From Gammaproteobacteria bacterium (GTDB lineage: Bacteria; Pseudomonadota; Gammaproteobacteria; HK1), in NCBI GenBank assembly GCA_020444775.1, contig JAGRHX010000518.1:1-12490 (forward strand): 12,490 bases of DNA, read 5' to 3'. Both the position numbers and the translations under genes were made by a program. A model generated the notes under the pieces. The model saw only the letters and a program-made list of their open reading frames with translations. It did no database searches and was not told the origin of the DNA. The stretch's first letter is position 1; every line of letters starts with the position of its first letter. This document shows, in pieces, positions 7,412 through 12,490 of this stretch.

Positions 7412-7497
7412 ATCTGTTCTGCGATTCTGACTCGCCGTTCTCATGCCCTCAGGTGAATCCGCGCGGGGGATCCCTGGGGCAATCGTCGTGACCATGG

Positions 7498-7529
7498 CCC
7501 GGGTCGTTCATTGCTGTGAACGACCCGGG
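7498..7529. terminator. strong GC hairpin between convergent genes
   Basis: CCCGGGTCGTTCA (7498-7510) and TGAACGACCCGGG (7517-7529) form a perfect 13-bp stem with a 6-nt TTGCTG loop. It lies 87 nt after the qor stop and 42 nt past the stop of the convergent membrane protein gene, so it could serve both directions. No U-tract follows on either strand, so classic intrinsic termination is not assured; it may act as a 3'-end stabiliser. Confidence 0.6.
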
Positions 7530-7545
7530 GCTGTGAACGACCCGG
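7513..7545. repeat. 17-bp tandem duplication of one hairpin arm
   Basis: GCTGTGAACGACCCGG occurs at 7513-7528 and again at 7530-7545 (period 17). The right arm of the terminator-like hairpin is therefore duplicated, allowing two alternative pairings with the single left arm at 7498-7510; the distal pairing is slightly shorter because the base after CCCGG differs. Confidence 0.75.
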
Positions 7546-7570
7546 TCACGCCATCATGCGCCGGACCGGG

Positions 7571-7921
7571 TCAAAGATGGTCGTCCAGCGAATCCAGGGA
7601 TTGCTCCAGATGGCGTACCTCGACCCGCCATTCGAGCAGCCACGAGCAGATCTGCACGAGCAATACGGCCGCGGCCACGGCGAGGGTGGTGACACCGATG
7701 AGCAAGGCTGTGCCGATGTCCCTGAACAATGGTTCACCCAGCGTGGCGCGTATCCAGGGTGGACCGTAGAGCAGACATAGAAACAGGATGAGCGCCGCGA
7801 CAATGAAGCTCGCAAGCCAGGCGCGTCGTCTGATGCGACGCACGCGTAGCCTGCGTGGATGGCCGATGATGTCGCTTGCGGGTCGCGCCAGCCCACCGCC
7901 TGCGTATCTGCTGCTCTTCAC
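7571..7921 (-). CDS. hypothetical two-helix membrane protein
   Basis: I do not recognise a family. From GTG 7921 the protein has 116 residues: an Arg-rich N-terminal part (RLRVRRIRRRAW), one helix (FIVAALILFLCLLYG), a 12-15 residue polar connector, a second helix (TALLIGVTTLAVAAAVLLVQ) and an acidic, probably coiled-coil tail (LEWRVEVRHLEQSLDSLDDHL). The layout suggests an inner-membrane protein with both ends in the cytoplasm. The start is uncertain: GTG 7843 has AGG 6 nt upstream and would leave 90 residues with both helices, while a neighbouring frame opening at ATG 7946 has a more natural N terminus (MDDEVRRQGEEQQIRRR), suggesting a frameshift. The gene stands alone on the minus strand, converging on qor. 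Confidence 0.55.
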   Translation of the reverse strand: MKSSRYAGGGLARPASDIIGHPRRLRVRRIRRRAWLASFIVAALILFLCLLYGPPWIRATLGEPLFRDIGTALLIGVTTLAVAAAVLLVQICSWLLEWRVEVRHLEQSLDSLDDHL

Positions 7922-8142
7922 CCTGCCGCCGCACCTCGTCGTCCATGTTGTCGATGTTCCGGACAGACCGTAATTCGGAACTACCGCCACCGGATGTCGG
8001 GCCCGGCCGACGTCCCAGCCACCATATGTCGCGGCCAAGCGCTGCCGCGCGTATCGATACTGTAAGTCAGGACCGGCGGATGCGGAACCCGCTTCCCGGA
8101 CTTGCGGGACGGCGTCCCACTGATGTCACCAGAATTCACAAT

Positions 8143-8165
8143 CGATCGGGAGGAATACCCGATCG
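8143..8165. repeat. 8-bp perfect inverted repeat
   Basis: CGATCGGG (8143-8150) pairs with CCCGATCG (8158-8165) around a 7-nt AGGAATA loop; a wobble pair and an A-T pair can extend it to 8141/8167. No T-run follows. It lies about 200 bp downstream of the dehydrogenase stop. The role is unknown. Confidence 0.55.
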
Positions 8166-8260
8166 GTTGCGCCGTTCAGGGTCGGATTGCGTGATTCGGC
8201 AGGGTCGGGGATCCCAGTTGCTCGCTGACCGGGATCCTGGCATCGGGGCAGGTATGCGTA

Positions 8261-8314
8261 GCGCATCCGCAAGGGCAACGCTGATTCATCAGCGCATCCC
8301 GCTTGCGGATGTGC
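8261..8314. repeat. nested palindrome, REP/BIME-like
   Basis: The outer arms CATCCGCAAG (8264-8273) and CTTGCGGATG (8302-8311) pair perfectly and extend to 8261/8314 with one G-U. Inside lies CGCTGAT-TC-ATCAGCG (8279-8294). This hairpin-within-hairpin with GCGGATG/CGCTGAT words resembles intergenic REP elements mobilised by TnpA-REP (RAYT) proteins in gammaproteobacteria. It begins 49 nt beyond the dehydrogenase stop (minus strand). There is one copy in the window, so repeat status is inferred. Confidence 0.5.
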
Positions 8315-8362
8315 CAGCGAAGTCGACGACCCAGGTCGCTGACTTCCCAAGCGGGGTCGATC

Positions 8363-9400
8363 TCAGGGCTCGAGCATCACTTTGATGTCGCGGCCGGGCT
8401 TCTTCAGGGCTTCGAAGGTGGTCGGGAACGCGTCGAATCCGACCGATCGGGTCACCATGCCGTCGACCTTGATGCGTTCGTGGCGTAGCGCATTCAGGGC
8501 CAGCTCGAAGTCCTGGCGGCGGTAGACGAAGGCGAAGATCAGGTCCAGCTCCTTGACGATGGCCCTGGCGGGCAAGAACGTGTCTGGCGCCATGCACAGA
8601 CCGACGACCACGACCCGCGCGTCGATGTCCGCGTAATCCATGGCCACCTGCAGGCTGCCGGGTACGCCCACACAGTCGAAGATCACCTTCAGCGAATTGC
8701 CCGCGATACGCTGCGCCGCGGCCTTGACGTCCTCCTTGCTGGCGTCGATTGCAGCGGTCGCGCCGAACTCGGTGGCGCGCTCGGCGCGCTCCAGTACCAG
8801 GTCACTGACAATGACCTCGCGGGCGCCGACGAACCTGCACCAGGTCGCGACCGCCAGACCGACCGGCCCGGCGCCGACGATCAGGACGCTGTCGTCCGGG
8901 CCCAGTCGAGCCCGGTTGACCGCGTGCAGACCCACGGCCAGCGGCTCTACCAGAGCGCCGTGGCGATAGTCCACCGATTCGGGCAGTAGCAATGTCTCCG
9001 CCGCGCCGATGCGGGCGTACTCCGCGTAGGCGCCGGTCAGATCATTGCTGGCCCGATTGATCACGTTCGCGCAACGATGGGGTATCCCGGCCAGACACAC
9101 CGCGCATCGTCCGCAGCCGATGAAGGGCAGGGCGCAGACCCTGTCACCGGTCTTGAAGCGATTGCCCGCGTCACGCCCTGATGCCACGACCTCACCGGCG
9201 AACTCGTGGCCCATCACCGCGCCGGGCTGCAGCAGGCGATAGCCGTGTGAATCGTCCTTGCACTCGGACCAATGCAGATCGGTGCCGCAGACGCCGCAGC
9301 TGTGGACCTTGATGACGAGCTCGCCAGGGCCGGGGGTCGGATCCTCGACCTGCTCGATGACCAGCGGTTGGCCCGGGGACTTGAATACGGCAGCGCGCAT
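8363..9400 (-). CDS. zinc-dependent NAD(H) alcohol/polyol dehydrogenase (MDR family)
   Basis: This 345-residue cytosolic dehydrogenase has the length of the sorbitol/threonine/butanediol dehydrogenase branch. ATG 9400 has AGGAG about 8 nt upstream; an open frame continuing upstream to 9511 lacks family character. Catalytic zinc ligands are C38 (GVCGTD), H65-E66 (GHEF) and E152 (VEPLAVG). The structural zinc quartet is C96, C99, C102, C110 (GCGRCAVCLAGIPHRC). The nucleotide fold has GAGPVG at 176-181, with D200 ending strand beta-2, which favours NAD over NADP. The C-terminal region includes RRQDFELALNALRHERI and ends near EALKKPGRDIKVML. The substrate cannot be named. It is transcribed away from ogt across a 114-bp divergent spacer. 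The family call is very secure. Confidence 0.93.
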   Translation of the reverse strand: MRAAVFKSPGQPLVIEQVEDPTPGPGELVIKVHSCGVCGTDLHWSECKDDSHGYRLLQPGAVMGHEFAGEVVASGRDAGNRFKTGDRVCALPFIGCGRCAVCLAGIPHRCANVINRASNDLTGAYAEYARIGAAETLLLPESVDYRHGALVEPLAVGLHAVNRARLGPDDSVLIVGAGPVGLAVATWCRFVGAREVIVSDLVLERAERATEFGATAAIDASKEDVKAAAQRIAGNSLKVIFDCVGVPGSLQVAMDYADIDARVVVVGLCMAPDTFLPARAIVKELDLIFAFVYRRQDFELALNALRHERIKVDGMVTRSVGFDAFPTTFEALKKPGRDIKVMLEP

Positions 9401-9514
9401 GCTGGAACTCCTGGGAGGTTTGACCGCGAAAGATGACGGACGCTTGTCGCTGCAGACTATAGTGCAGGGACTCAGCCAAGCCCACATGGGCATTTCGAAC
9501 GGATCTGCCAACCG
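9401..9514. promoter_or_regulatory. divergent control region between dehydrogenase and ogt
   Basis: This 114-bp spacer must hold both promoters. It contains overlapping dyads CTGCA-N8-TGCAG (9450-9467) with ACTATAGT (9456-9463) at its centre, and GCCCA-CA-TGGGC (9480-9491) just before ogt. The first may be an operator over a TATAGT-like -10 box. No convincing -35/-10 pair was found, and ogt has no strong ribosome site. Confidence 0.4.
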
Positions 9515-10063
9515 ATGCGCTATGCACTACACGAGACACCGATCGGGCCGCTGCTGCTGGCCGGCCGTGGACCGGAGCTGGAGCGTGTCTGCTTCATCCA
9601 CGGGCGTCGCGCGCCGCCGGATTTCAGCAGTTGGTGCCGGGATGGCGCGTTGTTCGCGGCCGCCAGCGCCCAGCTGACCGCCTATTTCGCGGGCGAGCTG
9701 CGACGCTTCGAGCTGGCCTTGCGTGTCGAGGGCACACCGTTCCAGCGTGCGGTATGGGAGGCGTTGGCGGGTATCGAGTTCGGTAGCACCCGCGCCTACG
9801 GCGAGCTGGCCGCCATGCTCGGCCGACCGGGCGCGAGTCGCGCGGTGGGCGCCGCCAACGGGGCCAATCCGTTGCCTGTGGTTCTGCCCTGTCATCGCGT
9901 AATCGGAGCGGATGGCCGGTTGACCGGCTTTGGGGGCGGTCTGCCCCTGAAGCGCTGGCTGCTGCGTCACGAGGGTCTGCAGCTGGATGGTGATCGGGTC
10001 GCCACCACGGCTGGCCGAAGCGGCTCGGGCAGGACCGTGCCCGGCCAGCTCGAGATGTTCTGA
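9515..10063 (+). CDS. ogt: methylated-DNA--protein-cysteine methyltransferase
   Basis: This suicide repair protein transfers the alkyl group of O6-alkylguanine (or O4-alkylthymine) to its own cysteine. It has 182 residues, near the length of Ogt, without an Ada-type N-terminal regulator domain. The acceptor is C126 in PCHRVI. Other conserved parts are PFQRAVWEAL (about 75-84), STRAYGELA (91-99), the arginine finger R109 in SRAVGAANGANP with hinge N118, and E153 in LLRHEG, completing the C-H-E network. A tail of about 27 residues after the fold (Gly/Arg/Thr-rich, ending in QLEMF) is longer than usual. ATG 9515 lacks a clear Shine-Dalgarno. It is divergent from the dehydrogenase. Confidence 0.94.
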   Translation: MRYALHETPIGPLLLAGRGPELERVCFIHGRRAPPDFSSWCRDGALFAAASAQLTAYFAGELRRFELALRVEGTPFQRAVWEALAGIEFGSTRAYGELAAMLGRPGASRAVGAANGANPLPVVLPCHRVIGADGRLTGFGGGLPLKRWLLRHEGLQLDGDRVATTAGRSGSGRTVPGQLEMF

Positions 10064-10199
10064 GGCGCCTTCGAGGTGCTGTCGGTCTAGCGTCCCGGGG
10101 CGCGGCGCGGCGTGTGCGCGAATGGCTTAGAGTTTCGTTTTCCAGTACTTTATAGGCTCAATGCCCGCGGCTGGCGAGCGATAACGAGGCAACCCGAGA

Positions 10200-10240
10200 G
10201 GCCAGCGAGACATCGGCCAGCGAGACATCGGCCAGCGAGC
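10200..10240. repeat. 15-bp tandem repeat, about 2.7 copies
   Basis: GGCCAGCGAGACATC occurs perfectly at 10200-10214 and 10215-10229, followed by a partial copy GGCCAGCGAGC at 10230-10240. Although 15 is a multiple of three, no believable protein covers it. Three units are too short and spacer-less for a CRISPR. Confidence 0.85.
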
Positions 10241-10324
10241 GGCCGCCGCGATGTGTCCGGTGATCCCGTGTCCCGAGTGTCGGGGTGCCGGTCGACGTTC
10301 GGCTCCTGGTCGCCGTTGCGATCA

Positions 10325-10380
10325 GTGTCAGTCATTTGGACCCAGTCACTGAGACCCAGTCACTGAGTCCCAATCATTGG
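10325..10380. repeat. 14-bp tandem repeat, four units
   Basis: Units at 10325-10338, 10339-10352, 10353-10366 and 10367-10380 share the pattern G(T/A)xxCA(G/A)TCA(T/C)T. The two central ones are identical (GACCCAGTCACTGA); the outer ones have diverged. Identical core with variable flanks suggests repeated duplication, or an array of protein-binding sites spaced by about 1.3 helical turns. Confidence 0.8.
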
Positions 10381-10396
10381 GGCTCGGTGTCGACAA

Positions 10397-10412
10397 TTGA
10401 ATGTTGATTCAA
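10397..10412. promoter_or_regulatory. palindrome upstream of squalene synthase
   Basis: TTGAAT-GTTG-ATTCAA is a perfect 6-bp dyad with a 4-bp centre, directly after the 14-bp array and 134 bp before the synthase ATG. Its AT-rich arms fit a dimeric regulator operator better than an RNA hairpin. No binding protein can be assigned. Confidence 0.35.
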
Positions 10413-10545
10413 GTGCCGATCCTCCAATGTCGGTTCCCCAAGGTCGGTCGCTCCGGTTCGTGGTCGATGCCCACGAGCTCGATCGATATCAGCCGAGTCG
10501 CCGTGCTTGGATCGACCGCCATACGTTGCAGAAACGATTGCCGCC

Positions 10546-11610
10546 ATGCCCGACCTGCTTCGCTCACGAGGACCCCAGGCCGACCTGGCCTATCAGACGT
10601 ACATCCTCGATCACGTCTCCCGTACCTTTGCGTTGACCATTCCGCAGCTGCCGCCCGGGCTACGCGATGCCGTGGGTAATGCCTATCTGCTGTGTCGCAT
10701 AGCCGATACCATCGAGGACGATGCGCAGCTGAGTGCCGAGCTCAAGCGGCAGTTCACCGAGCAGTTCATCGCGGTGCTCGACGGCGAGGTCGCATCGGTA
10801 CGCTTCGCCAACGATCTGGCGCCACGTCTTGCGCCGGCAACACCGGACTCCGAGCGGGACCTGATCCGGAACACGCCGAGGGTCATTGCCGTCACCCAGA
10901 GCTTCGGTCAGAGCCAGCAGAGCGCGATGCGACGTTGCGTGCGGATCATGTCGCGGGGCATGGCGCGCTTCCAGGAGGAGGCCTCCTTGGCCGGGCTGGA
11001 GGACGTGCCGGCCCTGGATCGGTACTGCTATCACGTCGCCGGAGTGGTGGGCGAGATGCTGACCGAGCTGTTCTGCGAACATTCCCCGGCCATCGCCAGC
11101 CAACGCGAGGAGCTGATGGGGCTTGCGGTGTCCTTCGGTCAGGGGCTGCAGATGACCAACATCCTCAAGGACATATGGGACGATCACGCGCGTGGGGCGT
11201 GCTGGTTGCCACGCGATGTCTTCCAGGCGGCAGGCTTCGATTTGCGCGACCTGCACCCCGGGCAACAGGACCCCGCGTTTCGGGCTGGTCTGTTCGAGCT
11301 CATCGGTATCGCCCGCCTGCATCTGAACAATGCATTGAAGTACACTCTGCGGATGCCGAGACAGGAGGCGGGTATACGCCGATTCTGTCTGTGGGCGCTG
11401 GGCATGGCCGTGCTGACGCTGCGAAAGCTGCACGCGCACCCGGATTTCAACGACGGCGCACAGGTCAAGATCAAGCGTAGCAGCGTCAAGGCCACGGTCG
11501 CCGTGACCAGCGTGCTGGTCGGCCAGAACGAGGCCCTCAGATGGTTGTTCGCTGGACTGACCCGTGGTCTGCCACAGTCGCATCGGCCTGCGCCGGCACT
11601 GTCCGCCTGA
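10546..11610 (+). CDS. squalene synthase (eukaryote-like trans-isoprenyl diphosphate synthase)
   Basis: This 354-residue enzyme would join two farnesyl diphosphates head to head to give squalene, using NADPH. It carries two aspartate-rich motifs that bind diphosphate through Mg: D54-T-I-E-D58 (CRIADTIEDD) and D209-I-W-D-D213 (MTNILKDIWDDH). Between them is the squalene synthase signature Y160-C-Y-H-V-A-G-V-V-G169 followed by MLTELF. These motifs match the eukaryote-type enzyme better than the HpnC/HpnD pair. No C-terminal membrane anchor is evident. ATG 10546 starts just before the first helix but lacks a strong ribosome site; TTG 10507 is an in-frame alternative. The next gene on the strand is squalene-hopene cyclase, which makes squalene the probable product; phytoene synthase is a less likely alternative. 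Confidence 0.9.
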   Translation: MPDLLRSRGPQADLAYQTYILDHVSRTFALTIPQLPPGLRDAVGNAYLLCRIADTIEDDAQLSAELKRQFTEQFIAVLDGEVASVRFANDLAPRLAPATPDSERDLIRNTPRVIAVTQSFGQSQQSAMRRCVRIMSRGMARFQEEASLAGLEDVPALDRYCYHVAGVVGEMLTELFCEHSPAIASQREELMGLAVSFGQGLQMTNILKDIWDDHARGACWLPRDVFQAAGFDLRDLHPGQQDPAFRAGLFELIGIARLHLNNALKYTLRMPRQEAGIRRFCLWALGMAVLTLRKLHAHPDFNDGAQVKIKRSSVKATVAVTSVLVGQNEALRWLFAGLTRGLPQSHRPAPALSA

Positions 11611-11615
11611 GCACA

Positions 11616-11636
11616 GCGCCAGTTGGGCGCCAGTTG
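11616..11636. repeat. tandem GCGCCAGTTG pair
   Basis: GCGCCAGTTG lies at 11616-11625 and 11627-11636 (period 11), beginning 6 nt after the squalene synthase stop codon. Confidence 0.65.
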
Positions 11637-11821
11637 CCGATGGCGGTGCCGCGTATCCAGATTTCGATCCCATGGAAACGCTGATGGACCAGCATCTCCC
11701 TACCGATGCAGCAGCCGGTAATCGGGCGTCGACGCGACACGAGTCCCGCCGGCGCGGGGCAGTGGTGGTCCCGGAGCATGGCCGGCCGGCGTGCCCGCAG
11801 GGAACGACACCGGGGCCGTGC

Positions 11822-11881
11822 GTCTGGCCAATATGTCTGGACAATATGTCTGGCCGGGCAGAACAACCGGGTAGAACAACA
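11822..11881. repeat. two consecutive 13-bp tandem duplications
   Basis: GTCTGG(C/A)CAATAT occurs at 11822-11834 and 11835-11847, with a partial third copy GTCTGGCC at 11848-11855. Directly after it a different 13-bp unit, GGG(C/T)AGAACAAC(C/A), occurs at 11856-11868 and 11869-11881. Two unrelated units share the same period and adjoin exactly. Confidence 0.8.
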
Positions 11882-11898
11882 AGGACCAGCGGAACATT

Positions 11899-11929
11899 GA
11901 ATTCGACCTGGAATTCGACCTGCGACCTG
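11899..11929. repeat. 12-bp tandem repeat, about 2.6 copies
   Basis: GAATTCGACCTG is present perfectly at 11899-11910 and 11911-11922, then CGACCTG at 11923-11929. It lies about 180 bp upstream of the cyclase start. Confidence 0.8.
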
Positions 11930-12107
11930 CTTGAATCGCCGGGATGCGTGGTGTGGCGCCATGCAAGCCCGAGCCACCGCGGGGCGGCCATCCAAAGCAC
12001 CACGTCTTGCGCGCCCTGTCTGATCACGACGCGTAGCGGGTCGATGTGGACCGCCGGTGCCGGCCGTCGTCGCTGGCGCCTCGGTTGCGCGCAAGGGGAG
12101 ATGCATC

Positions 12108-12490
12108 TTGGATAGTCTTTCCCGCTGGGCCGCCGGCGCAAGTGAAGGCGTTGCATCCCTGCCCGACGCGAACGCCGATCCGCTGGCCAAGGACCGCGGT
12201 TCCGCGACGCCCTCCCAGGCGACCTCAATCACGACGTCCGGGGCAAACCAGGAGGGCGCGGCGCTCGCGGTCAGGACCGCGGCGCGCGCCGACACCGGTA
12301 GCGAGTCGCCGCCACCGCCGCGGCCATCGATCCTCGAGTCGGTGCGCGAGACCCTCGGCCAGGCCATCGGTCGTGCACGGCGGGCCTTGCTGCGCGACCA
12401 GCAGGACGATGGGCACTGGTGCTACGAGTTCGAGGCGGACTGCACCATACCCGCCGAATACGTGCTGATGATGCACTTCATGGACGAGGT
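12108..12490 (+). CDS. shc: squalene-hopene cyclase, N-terminal part
   Basis: These are the first 127 residues of the enzyme that cyclises squalene to hopene at the membrane surface; the gene runs off the right edge. TTG 12108 has AAGGGGAG at 12093-12100, 7 nt away; the ATG at 12101 is out of frame and stops after four codons. Residues 1 to about 73 are a low-complexity Ala/Ser/Pro/Asp-rich lead, longer than usual for the family. The conserved fold begins with ILESVRETLGQAI, then a QW-type motif (ALLRDQQDDGHW, Q98-G102-W104) and the family hallmark CYEFEADCTIPAEY with LMMHFMDE. The catalytic DxDD motif lies beyond the window. With the squalene synthase upstream it supports hopanoid production. 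An internal start downstream of the lead cannot be excluded. Confidence 0.92.
   Translation, partial: MDSLSRWAAGASEGVASLPDANADPLAKDRGSATPSQATSITTSGANQEGAALAVRTAARADTGSESPPPPRPSILESVRETLGQAIGRARRALLRDQQDDGHWCYEFEADCTIPAEYVLMMHFMDE

Larger units (their letters stand above)
7922..8362. other. gene-free, hairpin-rich spacer
   Basis: I see no credible gene in these 441 bp; open frames on both strands read as Arg/Ser/Pro-rich sequence. It contains at least four perfect dyads between 8106 and 8314: GGGAC-GGC-GTCCC (8106-8118), the 8-bp stem at 8143-8165, GGATCCC/GGGATCC (8209-8215/8231-8237) and a nested palindrome (8261-8314). Such density suggests structured RNA, mobile repeat remnants or 3' ends for the dehydrogenase transcript. 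Confidence 0.5.
10064..10545. other. repeat-rich spacer upstream of squalene synthase
   Basis: I find no gene in these 482 bp. They contain the 15-bp tandem array (10200-10240), the 14-bp array (10325-10380), a dyad (10397-10412) and three degenerate 14-15 bp units at 10411-10454 that each begin AA and end in CC. A weak promoter-like pair, TTAGAG (10127-10132) and TATAGG (10151-10156) spaced by 18 bp, lies before the arrays and would put them in the leader of the synthase mRNA. Confidence 0.5.
11611..12107. other. repeat-rich spacer between squalene synthase and squalene-hopene cyclase
   Basis: I see no credible gene in these 497 bp. The open plus frame across it reads as Arg/Ser/Gly/Cys-rich sequence with no domain. 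Four short tandem duplications occur (11616-11636, 11822-11855, 11856-11881, 11899-11929), plus the cyclase ribosome site at its end. No T-run terminator follows the synthase. A gap this long is unusual for two consecutive steps of one pathway. Confidence 0.5.

Noticed and set aside
6422..7495. 357-codon open frame on the minus strand
   Set aside because: It lies opposite the well-supported quinone oxidoreductase and has no recognisable fold.
7498..7550. Insertion-sequence end or attachment site
   Set aside because: There is no transposase or integrase, no target duplication and no second end; terminator with a duplicated arm explains it better.
7876..8385. 169-codon plus-strand frame in the hairpin-rich spacer
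   Set aside because: It is Arg/Ser/Pro-rich, spans four palindromes and has no ribosome site or domain.
10200..10380. CRISPR-like array
   Set aside because: Units of 14-15 bp are directly adjacent with no spacers, and no cas genes are present.
11564..12115. 183-codon plus-strand frame over the synthase-cyclase spacer
   Set aside because: It overlaps the synthase end, crosses all the tandem duplications and has composition unlike the neighbouring genes.
12101..12115. Four-codon leader peptide before shc
   Set aside because: The Shine-Dalgarno directly abuts its ATG, too close for initiation; the same site is ideally spaced for TTG 12108.
10660..12228. 522-codon open frame on the minus strand
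   Set aside because: It is antisense to squalene synthase and the spacer and has Arg/Gln/His-rich composition without domains; it is a mirror of GC-rich codon bias.

Overview
The window is high-GC DNA (AT-rich only around 600-710) with dense coding, frequent GTG/TTG starts and two neighbouring terpenoid genes that point to hopanoid synthesis. Together these fit a gammaproteobacterium of the Chromatiales/Ectothiorhodospiraceae kind. That placement is inferred from gene content and codon style; no phylogenetic test was possible.

Region 1 (1-6159) looks like a signalling locus. A Tat-exported ABC substrate-binding protein (minus, 5' part only) diverges from an XRE/ScfR-type regulator of the RamB/PrpR/MccR family. 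Next on the plus strand come a stand-alone CheY-like receiver, a small two-helix membrane protein and a 933-residue hybrid of a sodium:solute symporter and a histidine kinase (CbrA/CrbS-like). The divergent spacer carries three ACTTTACA-like half-sites that resemble RamB operators. The most striking observation is in the regulator: between its HTH and its ligand domain lies a HisKA-like helical hairpin that aligns without gaps with the phospho-acceptor hairpin of the kinase encoded four genes away (19 of 42 residues identical, phospho-acceptor His included). Since the receiver has no output domain, a relay from symporter-kinase to receiver to ScfR regulator is a testable hypothesis.

Region 2 (6160-10063) holds metabolic and repair genes: an NADPH:quinone oxidoreductase (plus) ended by a strong GC hairpin, an unrecognised two-helix membrane protein (minus, possibly frameshifted), a hairpin-rich gene-free stretch with a nested REP-like palindrome, a zinc-dependent NAD alcohol/polyol dehydrogenase (minus), and a divergent ogt-type O6-alkylguanine-DNA methyltransferase.

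Region 3 (10064-12490) carries a squalene synthase of the eukaryote-like type followed by the 5' end of squalene-hopene cyclase, i.e. farnesyl diphosphate to squalene to hopene. Both genes are preceded by about 0.5 kb spacers containing several distinct short tandem duplications (units of 11-15 bp).
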